Source of the DNA: Malaya genurostris
Taxonomy: Eukaryota > Arthropoda > Insecta > Diptera > Culicidae
Direction: 5' to 3'
Length of the DNA: 64,000 nucleotides
NCBI RefSeq assembly: GCF_030247185.1
Contig: NC_080572.1
Span: 89,703,435 to 89,767,434, forward strand
In this document: piece by piece, positions 22,742 through 33,408 of the stretch
Numbering within the stretch: the first letter of the stretch is position 1
How the letters are laid out: the number at the start of each line of letters is the position of its first letter
Made by a program: the position numbers and the translations under genes
Notes under the pieces: model-generated
Database searches by the model: none
Told to the model about the DNA's origin: nothing
Seen by the model: the letters and a program-made list of their open reading frames with translations, nothing else

Positions 22742-24149
22742 GTAAGTTTGAACGAAATGTAGCCTGCCTACCTAAATGGTAAACATAACACATAACCACC
22801 TCGTCTGGAGAAGAGCTGTCATAAGCCAATAGGATTGTAGTTGTGCGTTTTGTTTTCGTCCATCCATGCTGTACACTTCAACCGTTTCGTATTTATTTGC
22901 CGCATACATGGGGAGGGAACACGGAAAGTCATTATTTTGAGAAATTCATGATGTCATGCGTCACTGTGTCCAATTTTCTACAGATTCTATTTCCGGTATT
23001 TTTAGATACAGGTTGATATATAGAGTGTTGAAAAATAAGTGTTCCTAAAATTTATTTGGATATACGTTTACTTTCTTAGATACGAAAGGAATACTGCCGT
23101 GTGTCCAGTTGTATTTCATATCTAAATAACCCGAATGAGGAAATAGCCGCTATGAGGTTTCCAAGATTGGCATGAGTAAATTCGAGGGCACTATGAGTGT
23201 ATTTATTACTTTTTATGGATAGAGCTGTATTGTGTTGTTGAAATGATTATTTTTCATCAGAAAATTTAAGCTGAAAATTCCAAAAATTATTGCATGTGTA
23301 ACAATTCTACTTTATAACTTCTGTTACAATTCTACTTGATAACTCATACTTATCACACTAACAACTAATTTTGAGTATAGAAAAAGCTTGAGGGAAAGTT
23401 GAAGAGAAGATTTTTTTATGAATTTTCTTTAACACCACTTTTCTACTATATCACTTTTAAGCCAACTGCACTCAATCACTGAAAATGTTTCGTATTTCTA
23501 TGTGTCGGATTTGCACGATACGTTTTGTGCGATGATTTGTTAAATTAATGCGGTTGAAATTTTGCGTGTCTTATTTTGGTACAGAATTTCACCTTAATGC
23601 TCTACTCATTCATACCAAACATTTTAGAAAACTTTAATTTTGAGTCATTTGTGAAATTTTATCCTTAATTGATGAACATATTTCGATGGTATGGAGAAAA
23701 TTTGGATTTGTTAATTCCTGGTCCCTTAAAAATGCTAAAATGTAAGCTAATTTTTTAGTTGAATCCACCAATTAAACGTTCTGTCATTTCTTAGCAAAGA
23801 CACACTCCACTAGTTGAAATAGCATAATAAAATGCTATTCTGATCCAATATGCATGGTTGAATTCAACAGAAGTTGTTCATAAATGGAGCTATATTTTTG
23901 ATGATTTAAATTGATAATTTAGCAATAATATTTGTTGATTTTAATATTAGTTTTAATGATCACACCTAATTGGAAGTGTTGAATGTATCAAAAGTCGTTA
24001 TTGATTCCAACGAAAATTGTTCTTGAATTGAACTTGTATTGCCAGTTAATTTGAGCAATAATCATTCTTCGGTTTAGTACTATTTCTGCTTATATTTACC
24101 AAACTCAACTAAGAATCTCAACTACCACTTTTGATAATTCGTGTAATTG
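22742..24149 (+). other. Putative intron, mostly non-repetitive
   Basis: It starts with the GTAAGT donor. A block at about 23,640-23,760 (GATGGTATGGAGAAA) resembles a subterminal part of the repeat complex at 27.0 and 30.1 kb. No other exon is visible. Confidence 0.45.
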
Positions 24150-24370
24150 TGTTTGCCCGGGATGGCGGTTTAATACATAATGCACTGGTCTTACAAGCCA
24201 GTTGTCGTATGTTCGAGCCCCGATCTGGAAGGATTCTTAGTGTCAGTAGGATCGTAGTACTAACCATGCAATTATCATGTACGCTACGAATCGGCTGCGA
24301 AGTCTGTTGAAAAGGAAAGGTCAAATTCCCCGAAAAGGAATTTAATGCCGAGACTTTGCTTTGTGCCTTA
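24150..24370 (+). repeat. tRNA-headed SINE, best copy
   Basis: The head (24,155-24,225) resembles a tRNA: an A-box-like GATGGCGGTTTAATACAT, an anticodon arm CTGGT-CTTACAA-GCCAG with UAC in the anticodon position as in tRNA-Val, and a B box GTTCGAGCCCC. A unique body follows (TCTGGAAGGATTC, GTCAGTAGGATCGTAG, GGCTGCGAAGTCTGTTGA). This looks like Pol III-driven SINE architecture. Other copies or pieces: 13,270 (minus), 33,425, 40,030 and 45,905. Confidence 0.75.
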
Positions 24371-24419
24371 GTTCAACTAGTGTAAGAAATGTACGAAATC
24401 TAACTTAATCGATCAATAT

Positions 24420-24530
24420 CTTGTTGTGAATACGACTTACTTTACTATGCGTAGCCTTTCAAAAAATTTTACTGTACAAGAATGGGTAGAACCTAATCGT
24501 AAATATCTCTTGTTGTACTTAACCCTTAAC
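24420..24530 (+). repeat. Terminal repeat of the 26-30 kb palindromic family
   Basis: GTGAATACGACTTACTTTAC then AAGAATGGGTAGAACCTAAT matches the reverse complement of 30,130-30,230. It is an outlying, diverged left-type end of the same family. Confidence 0.65.
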
Positions 24531-25199
24531 CTAATATAATTAATATAGCTTTTTCTCCTTGCTATCAAAAATATAATCAGCAATTTAGTATAAAATTTTC
24601 AGTAGTTTGAAATAATCACATATGACTCAAAATTAGTTTTCTCAAATGTTTGGTACTAACGGCTATCAAATAGAAATACTCATGACGCCTGTTTGGTGTT
24701 TCTCGTGCTCGGACGACGGTTTTGATGCAGTGAGCAACATTGCACTTTTGGTAACAGTAAATAAATTATTTAAAGAAATTTTCGACATTTTTTTCCATGG
24801 AAATTATTGTTATTCGTACCGTGCGTACTTCTGCAGGCGAATAATTTTTTACTCTCTATTGCCCTGTCTGCTTAATTTTTGTGTTAGAATAAGGGTGACG
24901 GTTTTAGATATTCAGAAGTGTGAAGAAACATGTACTTTGCATTCACGTCATACAGTTATGTCTATGACATTACCCACCCGCTTTTTCAGCAAAGTAAATT
25001 CGGAATTTCAACTAATGTATTAGCTATTCTAACGATTTTGTAATAAAAAAAACTTATTTAAAAACATCATTTCCCTGTTGTTCAATATTCCCAACCTTTG
25101 TATCCTATTAATATTAAAATGAATCCAGCAAGTTCATGAACATCAGTCTTCAATGCAGAATTTATAAAGATATTTAGCATATATTTAGAAGCATTTATT
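24531..25199. other. No gene supported
   Basis: A 125-codon open frame (24,646-25,023) is present, but it is Phe/Cys/Tyr-rich as expected from AT-rich noise and has no motif. I see no other feature. Confidence 0.4.
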
Positions 25200-25830
25200 T
25201 TATATAATTGCCGTTATTGTTATTGACCAGTGTTGTGCTCCCAATACAAGATCAAGCTTTTGTCTTTTGTATTCTAGTAGTTGCATGTGATATTTCAACT
25301 GCTGATTTTTATATCGTTGCTTCTCCAGCACTACTTGTTTTTTAAACTCAAATTTCTCTAGTTCTAGCGCGAAGCGTTCTTTCTGCAACTTGATTGATTG
25401 ATGTGAAAATCGGGCACAATTAGCAATATTAGAGTTTAGTTTGGCAGAGATCCTTTGTCTGCCTTTCAAGCAGAATCTTGCAGAAATTTCGCTTTGTTGC
25501 TAGTTGATTGCAGTTTTTTGTATAATGTGCTGGTGACTTTTAGCTGTACGATTGGTTCCTTATTAATCTCATATGTGCCGAAAACGACGTCTTTTAATAG
25601 TAAAAAGGTAATAATTACTTTTGGAATGTTTGTAATTGATCAATATTTCACCACCGTGCATATCTGCTCTTTCCAATGAGAGAAGACGAATGATGGTCTC
25701 CTATAAATCATTGAATGAATTCAACGTATTTGGCCCTCCACCTGAGGCCGTCAATTCGTTTACGTTATGCTGCAGCTGCCATTTGATTTGTAATTTATTA
25801 TCGACTCGAATCTAAATTGCATAAAATCGT
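25200..25830 (-). pseudogene. Decayed Myb/SANT-like (zeste-type) protein with C-terminal coiled coil
   Basis: On the minus strand, 25,805 downward reads WQLQHNVNELTASGGGP then NTLNSFNDL, a stop, then ETIIRLLSLERAD. This resembles the W..L...LN..GGP pattern of insect Myb/SANT-like DNA-binding domains. After stops and shifts an 89-codon open frame (25,469-25,200) contains KLQKERFALELEKFEFKKQ followed by more charged heptads, a coiled coil typical of the C-terminus of these proteins. Such proteins are encoded both by hosts and as partners of PIF/Harbinger transposases; no Harbinger transposase is visible nearby. The family call is tentative. Confidence 0.4.
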
Positions 25831-26332
25831 AGACACAAAAAGTGTAGAACTGAGATATCTTCTACCAGGCTGAAACGGAACGAATTGGAGGTCCCAATTC
25901 ATTCAAGTAACTCTGTTACCGTCCACCAAAGACAGGAAACCGATTCCTTTGAACTCACAAATCTGTTTGCTTTGGCTATGTCGAGTTGATCTTTCATAAA
26001 AGCCACAAGGATGTCAAATTGTCGTTTATTAGTCTTTCTCCTTCTGAATCGCATAGGAAACAACATTTTAATAAAATTAATAAAAATTAAATTTTTAACT
26101 TAACGCTTACTTTTTGAAAATTGCAGTGATTAAAATCCACGTTGCCCGATGTGACGTGCTGTTCATATACCCAGTGAGTTCTGTCGAGCTGCATCGGTCC
26201 GATTGTGCACGATATCAGCCCGATACACAATCTTCAATCTTGTTCGAAACGCCATCACGTAGAGAAGAAAGACGTAGTCCTGCGTTGTCCTGGGGTGCCT
26301 TTTCAAAATTAGCCATATGGAAGAATGGGCAG

Positions 26333-26400
26333 AACTTAATCGTGAATATCTCGACTTGTATTAAGGGCAGTAACAAGTCAAAATATTCACGATTAAGTTT
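26333..26400. repeat. 26-bp-stem hairpin inside the left end
   Basis: AACTTAATCGTGAATATC then TCGACTTG is followed after 15 bp by CAAGTCAAAATATTCACG then ATTAAGTT; 24 of 26 positions pair. The left terminus is thus followed at once by an inverted piece of itself. Confidence 0.75.
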
Positions 26401-27340
26401 TAGAATTCTGGATCTAAACTAATTTTAAGAATCCTGGTTCCGAACGTAATTCTAGAACTAAATTCTGAGCATGAATCTCGAACCAGGACTAAGGAGAACT
26501 GAATTCCAGAACCCAAGTTTCGAATTCAATTCCAGCATGTAGGTTCTGACCCTATATTCTGGTAAAACGGAATTCAGAATTTAATTATGCTTAAGAAATT
26601 CCGGTTTGGAGATTCAAAATTTTGTTCCAGAATCCAGACCTAGGCTTTACACCACGCAAAAGGTCTGCTTTTGATGTTGCTGGTTGGCGGCGACTGCTCC
26701 TCACGACGTCCGACGTTTGAGGCATTATACCACGCAGTAAATCTGTTGTTGTCTCGTCTAACGCAAAAGAAGAAGTAATCGAATTTTGTCCAAGATTTAC
26801 CTTTCATACTCGTCCAGTTGATCATCGGGACTGAGACTACCTCAAAACCATCGAAAAAGGCAAGCAAGCGTAATGAGTTTTTCTCATTGCTTCCCAAAGT
26901 TCACGAAAAATTAATTTTCTAGTTATTTATGGTTTTGTCACACTGTTGAAAATTTAATCATAAATTACTGATAATATTTCTGATGGTATGGAGAAAGAAT
27001 TGTGTTGTTGCGTTGAGGACAAATCGAGATATTCACGATAAAATTCTACCTGTTCTCATACCGGGTGTGTGTTTTGGCGCCCCATATTAAAGTAAGACGT
27101 ATTCACGTAAAAAAAGTACGGGTGTGTAATGTCAGATACATAACTGGATGTCACACGTTTTCTTTATACTTCCGAATTCAAATTGGTAGTTGATCGATTG
27201 TGTGAATTGTGCAACTTTCCCCTTTTTCACTACTAGAATTTTAAACGATGCGCCTAGACTAAATTACAGATTAGTTACATTAAACATTCTGAAGCGCAAT
27301 TAAATATTATGAAATAACTAGATAGTTCTTTATAATAAAA

Positions 27341-27930
27341 ATGGGCCGTATAGAGTACAGTGAAGTAAAATTTCGCATAATTATTTGGGAGTTTTATTAT
27401 TATTCTAAATAGAACCGATTTGAAGCATTCTGTAATTGGGAACTGGACCTGACTTCAGAAACTAAATTCAGAACTTAGAACAGACTTAGAATTCAGTTGG
27501 ATTTTAGTTCTAGAACTACAATTTCGAAACTGAAATCAGTTCCGGAATCGTTTTCCAGAATCCAGTTCAGCACACAGGCTCTGAATTCCAAACCCATATT
27601 CCGGAACTAAGTTCTGAAACTTGAAGACGATTTTCCGCCACGACCATCAAAATGGGTTGTATAAAGTACAGTAAAGCAAAATTTCGCATAATTCTTTGAG
27701 AGTATTATTATGGTTCTAAAAAGAACCGAATAGAATTCAAGAATAAGGAACTGGACCTGAGTTCAAGAACTTAATTTAGAACCAATAATTATAATTTAAT
27801 AATTTCGAAACTGAAATCAGTTCCGAAATATAGTTCCAGAATCCAGTTTCAGCATGCAGGCTTTAAATTCTAAACCTATATTCCGGAACTAAAATCTGAA
27901 ACTTGAAGACGACTTCTCGCTACGACTACC
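27341..27930. repeat. Two diverged tandem units of about 300 bp
   Basis: Both begin AAAATGGG(C/T)(C/T)GTAT then AAGTAAAATTTCGCATAATT or close variants, pass GAACTGGACCTGA, GAAACTGAAATCAGTTCCG and CCAGAATCCAGTT, and end GAAACTTGAAGACGA. The AT-rich, CCAGAACT-like sequence also occurs in diverged form at 26,413-26,640. Confidence 0.7.
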
Positions 27931-27984
27931 GAAAAGCAAATGAGAACTGCTCTCATTATTGACGACCGCTGCGCTCCCGACGAT

Positions 27985-28166
27985 TGAAGTCCAAATGAAA
28001 GCGCGACCTAAGCGTTTGAGGCTTTATACCACGCAAAAGGTCTGCTTTCATTGCCGACTGCTCCACCTGACGACTGAAGTCCAAATGAGATTTGCGACCT
28101 GAGCCGTTAAGGTTTTTAACCACGCAGAAGGTGCACTCTACGAAGCTGCTGGTCCCACGACGTCTG
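27985..28166. repeat. 91-bp tandem duplication
   Basis: GAAGTCCAAATGA begins both 27,985 and 28,076; both units continue with GCGACCT(A/G)AGC, ACCACGCA(A/G)AAGGT and end in GAC. An 83-codon minus-strand open frame across it is explained by the repeat. Confidence 0.7.
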
Positions 28167-28423
28167 CTTGCATCCAACGCACAAGAAGAAATGATCGAAT
28201 TTCGCATTTTTTTGCATAAATATCTGTTTATTAATCTTATTTTTGTGTATTACATCAACATTTTACAGTACAAGTGTTTTGACCCTTTGGCCTTTCATCT
28301 TTGTTGTTCATACGATTCGTTATTAATATTAGGTGTTTTAGTTACTCTTGTTTTACATACTAATGTTTAATCATAATATTTATTTTAATTATTTATAAAA
28401 TATCTATCTACTTACAACTATCC

Positions 28424-28657
28424 CTAACCTAAGACGTACAAATTTGGAATTATTTGTATTCCAGAAATTGAGCAACTCTCTTCAAATTTCGTGCAGTATT
28501 GTTCGAATTTTTGTTCTAGTATATCCAGGGAGGCCATCTCATGTACTTCACTAGTCCTTGTTCAAGGCGGTAGATTTAGAATCATCTTTAAGATCTTACT
28601 TTGAACGCGCTGAAGCCTAAGTTTGTGTGTTCGTGCACAGCCCTGCCAAACATGGAC
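28424..28657 (-). pseudogene. Jockey ORF2 C-terminal remnant
   Basis: On the minus strand VHVWQGCARTHKLRLQRVQ, SKILKMILNLPP, stop, TRTSEVHEMASLDILEQKF and a terminus near NLYVLG resemble the conserved end of Jockey ORF2 (the W..CA..H...LQ..Q.K.L..I...P block). One TGA replaces a likely Trp. The polymerase and endonuclease are missing between ORF1 and this piece. Confidence 0.8.
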
Positions 28658-28690
28658 TGCATTGATTTGATCTAACCGCGTTCTGCAGTT

Positions 28691-29782
28691 TCAAAGTTTT
28701 GTTGTCATTGTTTCAAAAATGACGATCAGTTGTTCAACAGAGAATAAATCACCAGAGTCATCCTTTGCTTGTGGTTGATTATTGCCCCAACCAGGAGGGA
28801 TTTTTGATGAAGATTCTTTTTGTGATCCAGCGGCTAAATCTTTTGGATTGCTGCGAGGAAGTGGTGGCAAATTCGGAATATCCCTCTTCGGTGTGAGCCG
28901 TGGGAAATTAACTTCATCCTTCTGTGGAACATTCTTGCGCGTTGATTGTTTACGGGACGCCTGATGTCGAATTTTTGTGAACTCAGCACGCTTGGGACAC
29001 GATTTGCTAGTAGATGGATGGTCGCCATCACAGTTCACACATTTTACAGCGATGTCATCTAGTAGGCAATCGTTGGTATTGTGTGGTTCGGCATATTTTC
29101 CGCATCGACTTTTCATGTGGCAATTCCTCGCTCCATGGCCGTAGTTCAAGCAGTTCGTGCACTGTGTGACATCCCAATGTACCGGTTTATACTTTTGCCA
29201 TTCGATGATTATGTGAAATAACGATTTAATCGTTTTCAGTTGACTCATGGTGATGGAGCCCTTCTCCAGATGAACCAAGTAGAGTTGAACTCGATACTTT
29301 TTGTCCGTGTTATGTCGCTTCATTTTAAATACCATCATAGGCTTAAGTCCAGCCTCCGACAGTACCTGCTTTAGTTCGGCTTCCATCATGTCGGGTAGTC
29401 CTCGAAGTACAACCTTCATAGGTTTGTTGGTGGCAATATCGTGTGTGAAGTATTCCGCTTTTGTCTGCTTCAGATAACATTCCACTCCTTTGCAGTGGTT
29501 CAAAGCCGGAACAGTTATTTTGTAGTCTTTAGTACATAAACGGATTGTTGCCTGTAGTCCTTTGCTGATCAGGGTGTTGAAATCCGAGCGTAGAGTTGGT
29601 GGGAAGCCCTTCAGGTAGAAAGGCGGCATTTTTTCCTTCTTCTGCAGTTCCTCTTCGACATCAACTGGCAGATCAGCGTATTGGTTGTTACTCAGCAAAC
29701 GGTCAAACACCTGTACATCACTTGGCTTCAGACGCTTAGCATCCTTTGGATCCTTCTCGGATCTATGGCGCGTTTTACCCAT
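28691..29782 (-). CDS. Gag-like ORF1 protein of the Jockey element
   Basis: The intact 363-codon frame encodes the RNA-binding Gag-like protein of Jockey-clade elements. The N-terminus is basic (MGKTRHRSEKDPKDAKRLK). A central region (about residues 50-200; FYLKGFPPTL, VVLRGLPDMMEAELKQVL) fits the RRM-like and pre-C2HC part. Zinc knuckles follow: first CTNCLNYGHGARNC (about 207-220) and third CVNCDGDHPSTSKSC are intact. The second reads CGKYAEPHNTNDC, where the expected second Cys is Tyr, a one-base change near 29,094. The tail is Pro/Lys/Ser-rich. ORF1 binds element RNA and targets it to the nucleus in Jockey relatives. Length is normal and there are no stops. Confidence 0.85.
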   Translation of the reverse strand: MGKTRHRSEKDPKDAKRLKPSDVQVFDRLLSNNQYADLPVDVEEELQKKEKMPPFYLKGFPPTLRSDFNTLISKGLQATIRLCTKDYKITVPALNHCKGVECYLKQTKAEYFTHDIATNKPMKVVLRGLPDMMEAELKQVLSEAGLKPMMVFKMKRHNTDKKYRVQLYLVHLEKGSITMSQLKTIKSLFHIIIEWQKYKPVHWDVTQCTNCLNYGHGARNCHMKSRCGKYAEPHNTNDCLLDDIAVKCVNCDGDHPSTSKSCPKRAEFTKIRHQASRKQSTRKNVPQKDEVNFPRLTPKRDIPNLPPLPRSNPKDLAAGSQKESSSKIPPGWGNNQPQAKDDSGDLFSVEQLIVIFETMTTKL

Positions 29783-30231
29783 AGCTTGGGTAGGTAGACA
29801 ACTGCGAATAAAAAATAAAACAAAATCGAAATTAGTCGTAGTAGGTTATTCGTCTATCCACATCGAGTGTTAGATGACGAATACTGAGATGATCGAATTT
29901 CGACCACGGTTCCCCTTTTATACGCAGTCAGTTGAAGATATGTGCCTGACAACCTCAAAACGTCGTCCTTGCGCGAAAAAGCAAAAGTAAAAAGTTTTCC
30001 GTGTTGTTTTTAAAGTTTGAGAAAACTTAATACTTGAGTTGTTTGTGGTTGTATCACACTGTTCAAAATATGATCCTATCCTGACCATATTTTTGATGAA
30101 ATGATGAAAGAATTATCTTGCTGCCTTTAATACAAGTCGAGATATTCACGATTAAGTTCTGCCCATTCTTCCATATGGCTAATTTTGAAAAGGCACCCCA
30201 TAGTAAAGTAAGTCGTATTCACGACAAAAAA

Positions 30232-33019
30232 TTCGTTGAAACGTGGACACACTTTCGGTCGGGAAAGTCGATTATCTAGCAATTCTATAAAAAAAAGGTA
30301 AAAATAGTTGTGTTTTTCACCTCAAAAACATATTCTTTTTATTTAAATTCCGTGGGTTCACACGTCGACAACATCGGAAAATCCAAGTTAAACTTTTCTA
30401 ATGGAATAACACCCCTGAAAGCATACCAGTGGAAACGTTTCAGTTTCATCGATTCTAATAGACTAGCGACACCTGTTCGGCGCTAGCTTCACTGCAATCC
30501 GCAATATGTTTCTTCAAACCAGAGGCATTGATCGCACCGAGGCGCTGTAGCTATACGTCACTTGTATGTGTTGCCGTTGCCGTGTGAAAACAAAAACACC
30601 TGTACCGTACTATTTGTGTACTATTCCGTCGCCAAGCGTCGCGCCATTGTCCGTGTAGAGAAGTAGAAACTGCGATGTGTTTGCACAAGAGCGTAGAGTG
30701 ACCACTCCAAGAGTGTTTGGGTATTGATGTCTGCCAGTGCCTATAAATCCCTCACTGGAGGAATTAGTTTTTTTCTCTCTCTCTCTCTCTCTCTCTCTCG
30801 CGCGCACTGTATACATATCTGTCGGCCTCTCACCGTACTTTCAAGTGCCGATGGTCACAGTCAGCCTGCCTGCCTGGCCTGCCTGCCTGACTGACTGACT
30901 GACTAACTGACTGACTGACTGGTTGACTGGCTGAGTGAGTGAGTGAGTAAGCGAGTGAATGAGTAAAGGGGGTTCCGTCTATAGTATTTTCAAATGCTGT
31001 ACCATGGCCCATAGTAGTGATCGCGAGACTAGCCATCGACAAAGGTGGCGGTGCGGGTGCGCTCTGTGATATAGAGTTGAAAACCGATTCGGTGTCCCTG
31101 AAAGTGTCATTAGTGCACGCGGTCAGCAGAGACATCAGCTGCAGGTGAGCAGTCTGGTTCTGCCGTGTTCGGTTTTCAAACGGCAACTCGGCAACAAGTC
31201 TCTCGGGAAACCACGTAGAGGACGCAAAGGTGGCTTGCTTAGTAGTGTACTCTCGCTGGATACGTGTGGAATTCCTCAGGCGGTGTAACGTCGCAAGTGA
31301 TTCGGCGCTAGTCTGCCTGAATGAAAGTGCTCATAGTGGTATCCGAGATCTAGTAACGAAATTAAATTTGATTCGAGGAAGGTGCAGTCGGAGGAAAACC
31401 TGAGGAATATATGTAAAACATGTAATTGGCTTCTATGCCGACGCCGCTACTGCCGTCGTTCCAATGTTACTTTTATCTACGGTGATTGCGCTTTCGAGCG
31501 TTAAGTGTTCGACGAGGGTTCTATGTGTTCGTCGCGGTGCCCCGAGGCATATTTCGCTCTAGTGAGTTTCATTAGTAATCCGCACAAACGTCAGAAATTG
31601 TGGTTTGCGTCGGCGGGACTTGATACGGGTGCAATCATATTAATAACTATCAAACCGCTCGAGTACGACATTTCAATTAGGTTTGCCTGTTTCCCGCTTC
31701 GCTAGCTCAACAACTAAGGCCAAAAATGAAAAATTAACTCACACTCACTACAACAGCGAATCGGGGAAACTAATGTACGTCAACACTGCTGTTCGCGAAA
31801 TACTTCTTTTGATTCCATCAGCAACTTTTCTGGAGGGGCAAGCAACACGCGTGTGGCTCCACTGACCGCATTGAACAAAATATACCACGAGTGTTGTTTT
31901 GTTGGTATTGGCGTGATCATCAGACACCAGGTGTTAATCATTAATCTGACCTATCCTATCGTGACGGCTCGCGATAATATTAAGACTAGCTGCCACCGTT
32001 TGCATGGCACAAACCGAGCATCACGACTACAATCACATTTTCAAATCTGTCTCGCGGGATCGTAAACAAATAGTTTAATTATGACCTGACCTCCTAAAGT
32101 CAGTAAGTAGAGTGTTGAGCTTGTTTCCACTGCACTACAAGATTTAAATTTACTCCGTTCCTTAAGCGGAAACGTCACTTTGATTGAAATTCTACAGCGA
32201 ACTGTAATGCATTTGTTTGAAATTTTGCCATCGGTAGTAAATTTTGCACAATTTCCCGTTTGTGTACCATCGAGTAAGTGTTGGAAACAAAGTAGCTCCT
32301 CCTCCAATATGCCTGAAATTGGCAAATTGCCTTGCGTTTTTGATTTGCAATCCACGCTACGCCACACGCTAAATTATCTATTTAATCGATTGATCAATCA
32401 CACTTACAGTGCGCAGTGGCAGCTGACGCTCAGTTGTCAGACGAAAAGAACATCAAAACAAATCAATATAATCTATTTCACATTTTTTTCAAAAGGATTT
32501 ATTTTGACTTCTACATGAAACAATAACAAGTATCCGGATCAATCACAAAAGTTAATGTTTTTGATTCAACTAACCTGTCGGTTTAATTTTTTTTATAATC
32601 CGAAAGGGTCAATCTACCAACAGTCAGCATATTAGTAGAGCCGTCTTATTATTTTGCAGATCACTCGACTTTCAATCAACGAATTGTGATAAAATCCGAT
32701 ACAACATCTTTACTTCGGCTCTACGAATCAATACTGAAGGCAAAAATATTTCGAAAAATATCCAATACTGCTGTTATAGCGATGCAAAAACTCGAAGCGA
32801 ATGCTCCTGTTTTCATCTCATTCTAACGGTCAATCTATCGAATAGAGACAGCAGATTCCACTCTAACTAATGGTTTTTGCGTATATGACATGAGTACTGG
32901 AGCCAGTACTCAAGTTGAAAAATTTATTTTTTTCACATGCTGTCTATTCAAAATGATCATTACAATCGTCCCGCGACTCACTTTTTTTTCCGATTATTAC
33001 GAAGCTGTCATTGAAATTG
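30232..33019. other. Low-copy region with simple repeats; possible alternative 5' exon
   Basis: This 2.8-kb block lacks the dispersed repeats found elsewhere and is GC-richer between about 30,400 and 32,100. It contains a (CT)n tract at 30,772-30,799 and CCTG/GACT/GAGT tetranucleotide runs at 30,865-30,965. A donor-like GTGAGT is at 31,562 after an apparently non-coding segment. It could be another promoter and 5' UTR exon of the long-intron gene, or only an older intron segment. Small open frames (up to 118 codons) owe their bias to the simple repeats. Confidence 0.35.
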
Positions 33020-33027
33020 TTTCTAAC

Positions 33028-33267
33028 CAGGATTTCATTTCGGGAGAGGCCCAAAGATGAAAAAATAAAGTTACTGAAGATTGCTTTACGGCTGTTTTTA
33101 ACATACACTTTAAACTTTTCAACTGGAACTGATATTGTATTACATTTCATTACGTTTACTGTCTTGTTATTTCTGTAACACATGTCTGAGACATTCTAAA
33201 TAATTATATGTTTTTGATGTCGGGAGGGGCCAGGGCCCCTCGGGCCCCCCCTCTGGGTACGTGACTG
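33028..33267. mobile_element. 240-bp hAT-type MITE
   Basis: It is flanked by a perfect 8-bp duplication TTTCTAAC (33,020-33,027 and 33,268-33,275). The right end TCTGGGTACGTGACTG and the CGGGAGGGGCCAGGGCCCCT block match the element ending at 12,870. The left end begins CAGGATTTCATTTCGGGAG and lacks the expected CCCGTACCCAGG stretch. Confidence 0.85.
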
Positions 33268-33408
33268 TTTCTAACATCAATCGAAAGCTTGTTGGTTTTT
33301 CTTGTAAATCATCAGAAGAGTTGAGCGTCAAATATGCAATTAAAACAGCCATGATCTCAAGCTACTTGATTTTACAGATTACAGAATTTAATCAGATATT
33401 AAAATCAT

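Larger units (their letters stand above)
28205..29888 (-). mobile_element. Jockey-clade non-LTR retrotransposon, internal deletion derivative
   Basis: A perfect 14-bp direct repeat, ATGATCGAATTTCG, flanks the element (28,191-28,204 and 29,889-29,902), fitting the variable target duplication made by target-primed reverse transcription. On the minus strand the 5' end is CTCAGTATTCGTC, whose TCAGT matches an arthropod initiator at position +1, so the 5' end seems complete. It contains a full ORF1, then only the last ~75 codons of ORF2, then an A-rich 3' end (CAAAAAAATG). About 2.5 kb expected for endonuclease and reverse transcriptase is absent. Both ends survive, so it was probably copied in trans or lost ORF2 after insertion. 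Confidence 0.9.
26291..30230. mobile_element. Large palindromic repeat complex with inverted ends
   Basis: The 80 bp at 26,291-26,370 (GGGGTGCCTTTTCAAAATTA then GCCATATGGAAGAATGGGC) match the reverse complement of 30,122-30,201 with about one mismatch. A diverged right-type end also lies at 27,025-27,120, and the sequence before it (26,640-27,020) aligns with that before 30,122, so two copies of the same family are overlaid. At the right, similarity continues past the repeat (AAAGTAAGTCGTATTCACG), while at the left it stops at 26,290, as if broken. The complex holds degenerate AGAACT/CCAGAA sequences, tandem duplications and a Jockey insertion. No transposase is recognisable and the class is unknown. 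Confidence 0.6.

Noticed and set aside
24646..25023. 125-codon open frame
   Set aside because: Phe/Cys/Tyr-rich noise of AT-rich DNA without motif.
27953..28207. 83-codon Arg-rich frame resembling a histone-like protein
   Set aside because: It lies across a 91-bp tandem duplication, does not match any core histone and crosses into the Jockey target site.
30830..31186. 118-codon frame with Ser-Gln repeats
   Set aside because: The bias comes from CTGACTGA/GTGA simple repeats.
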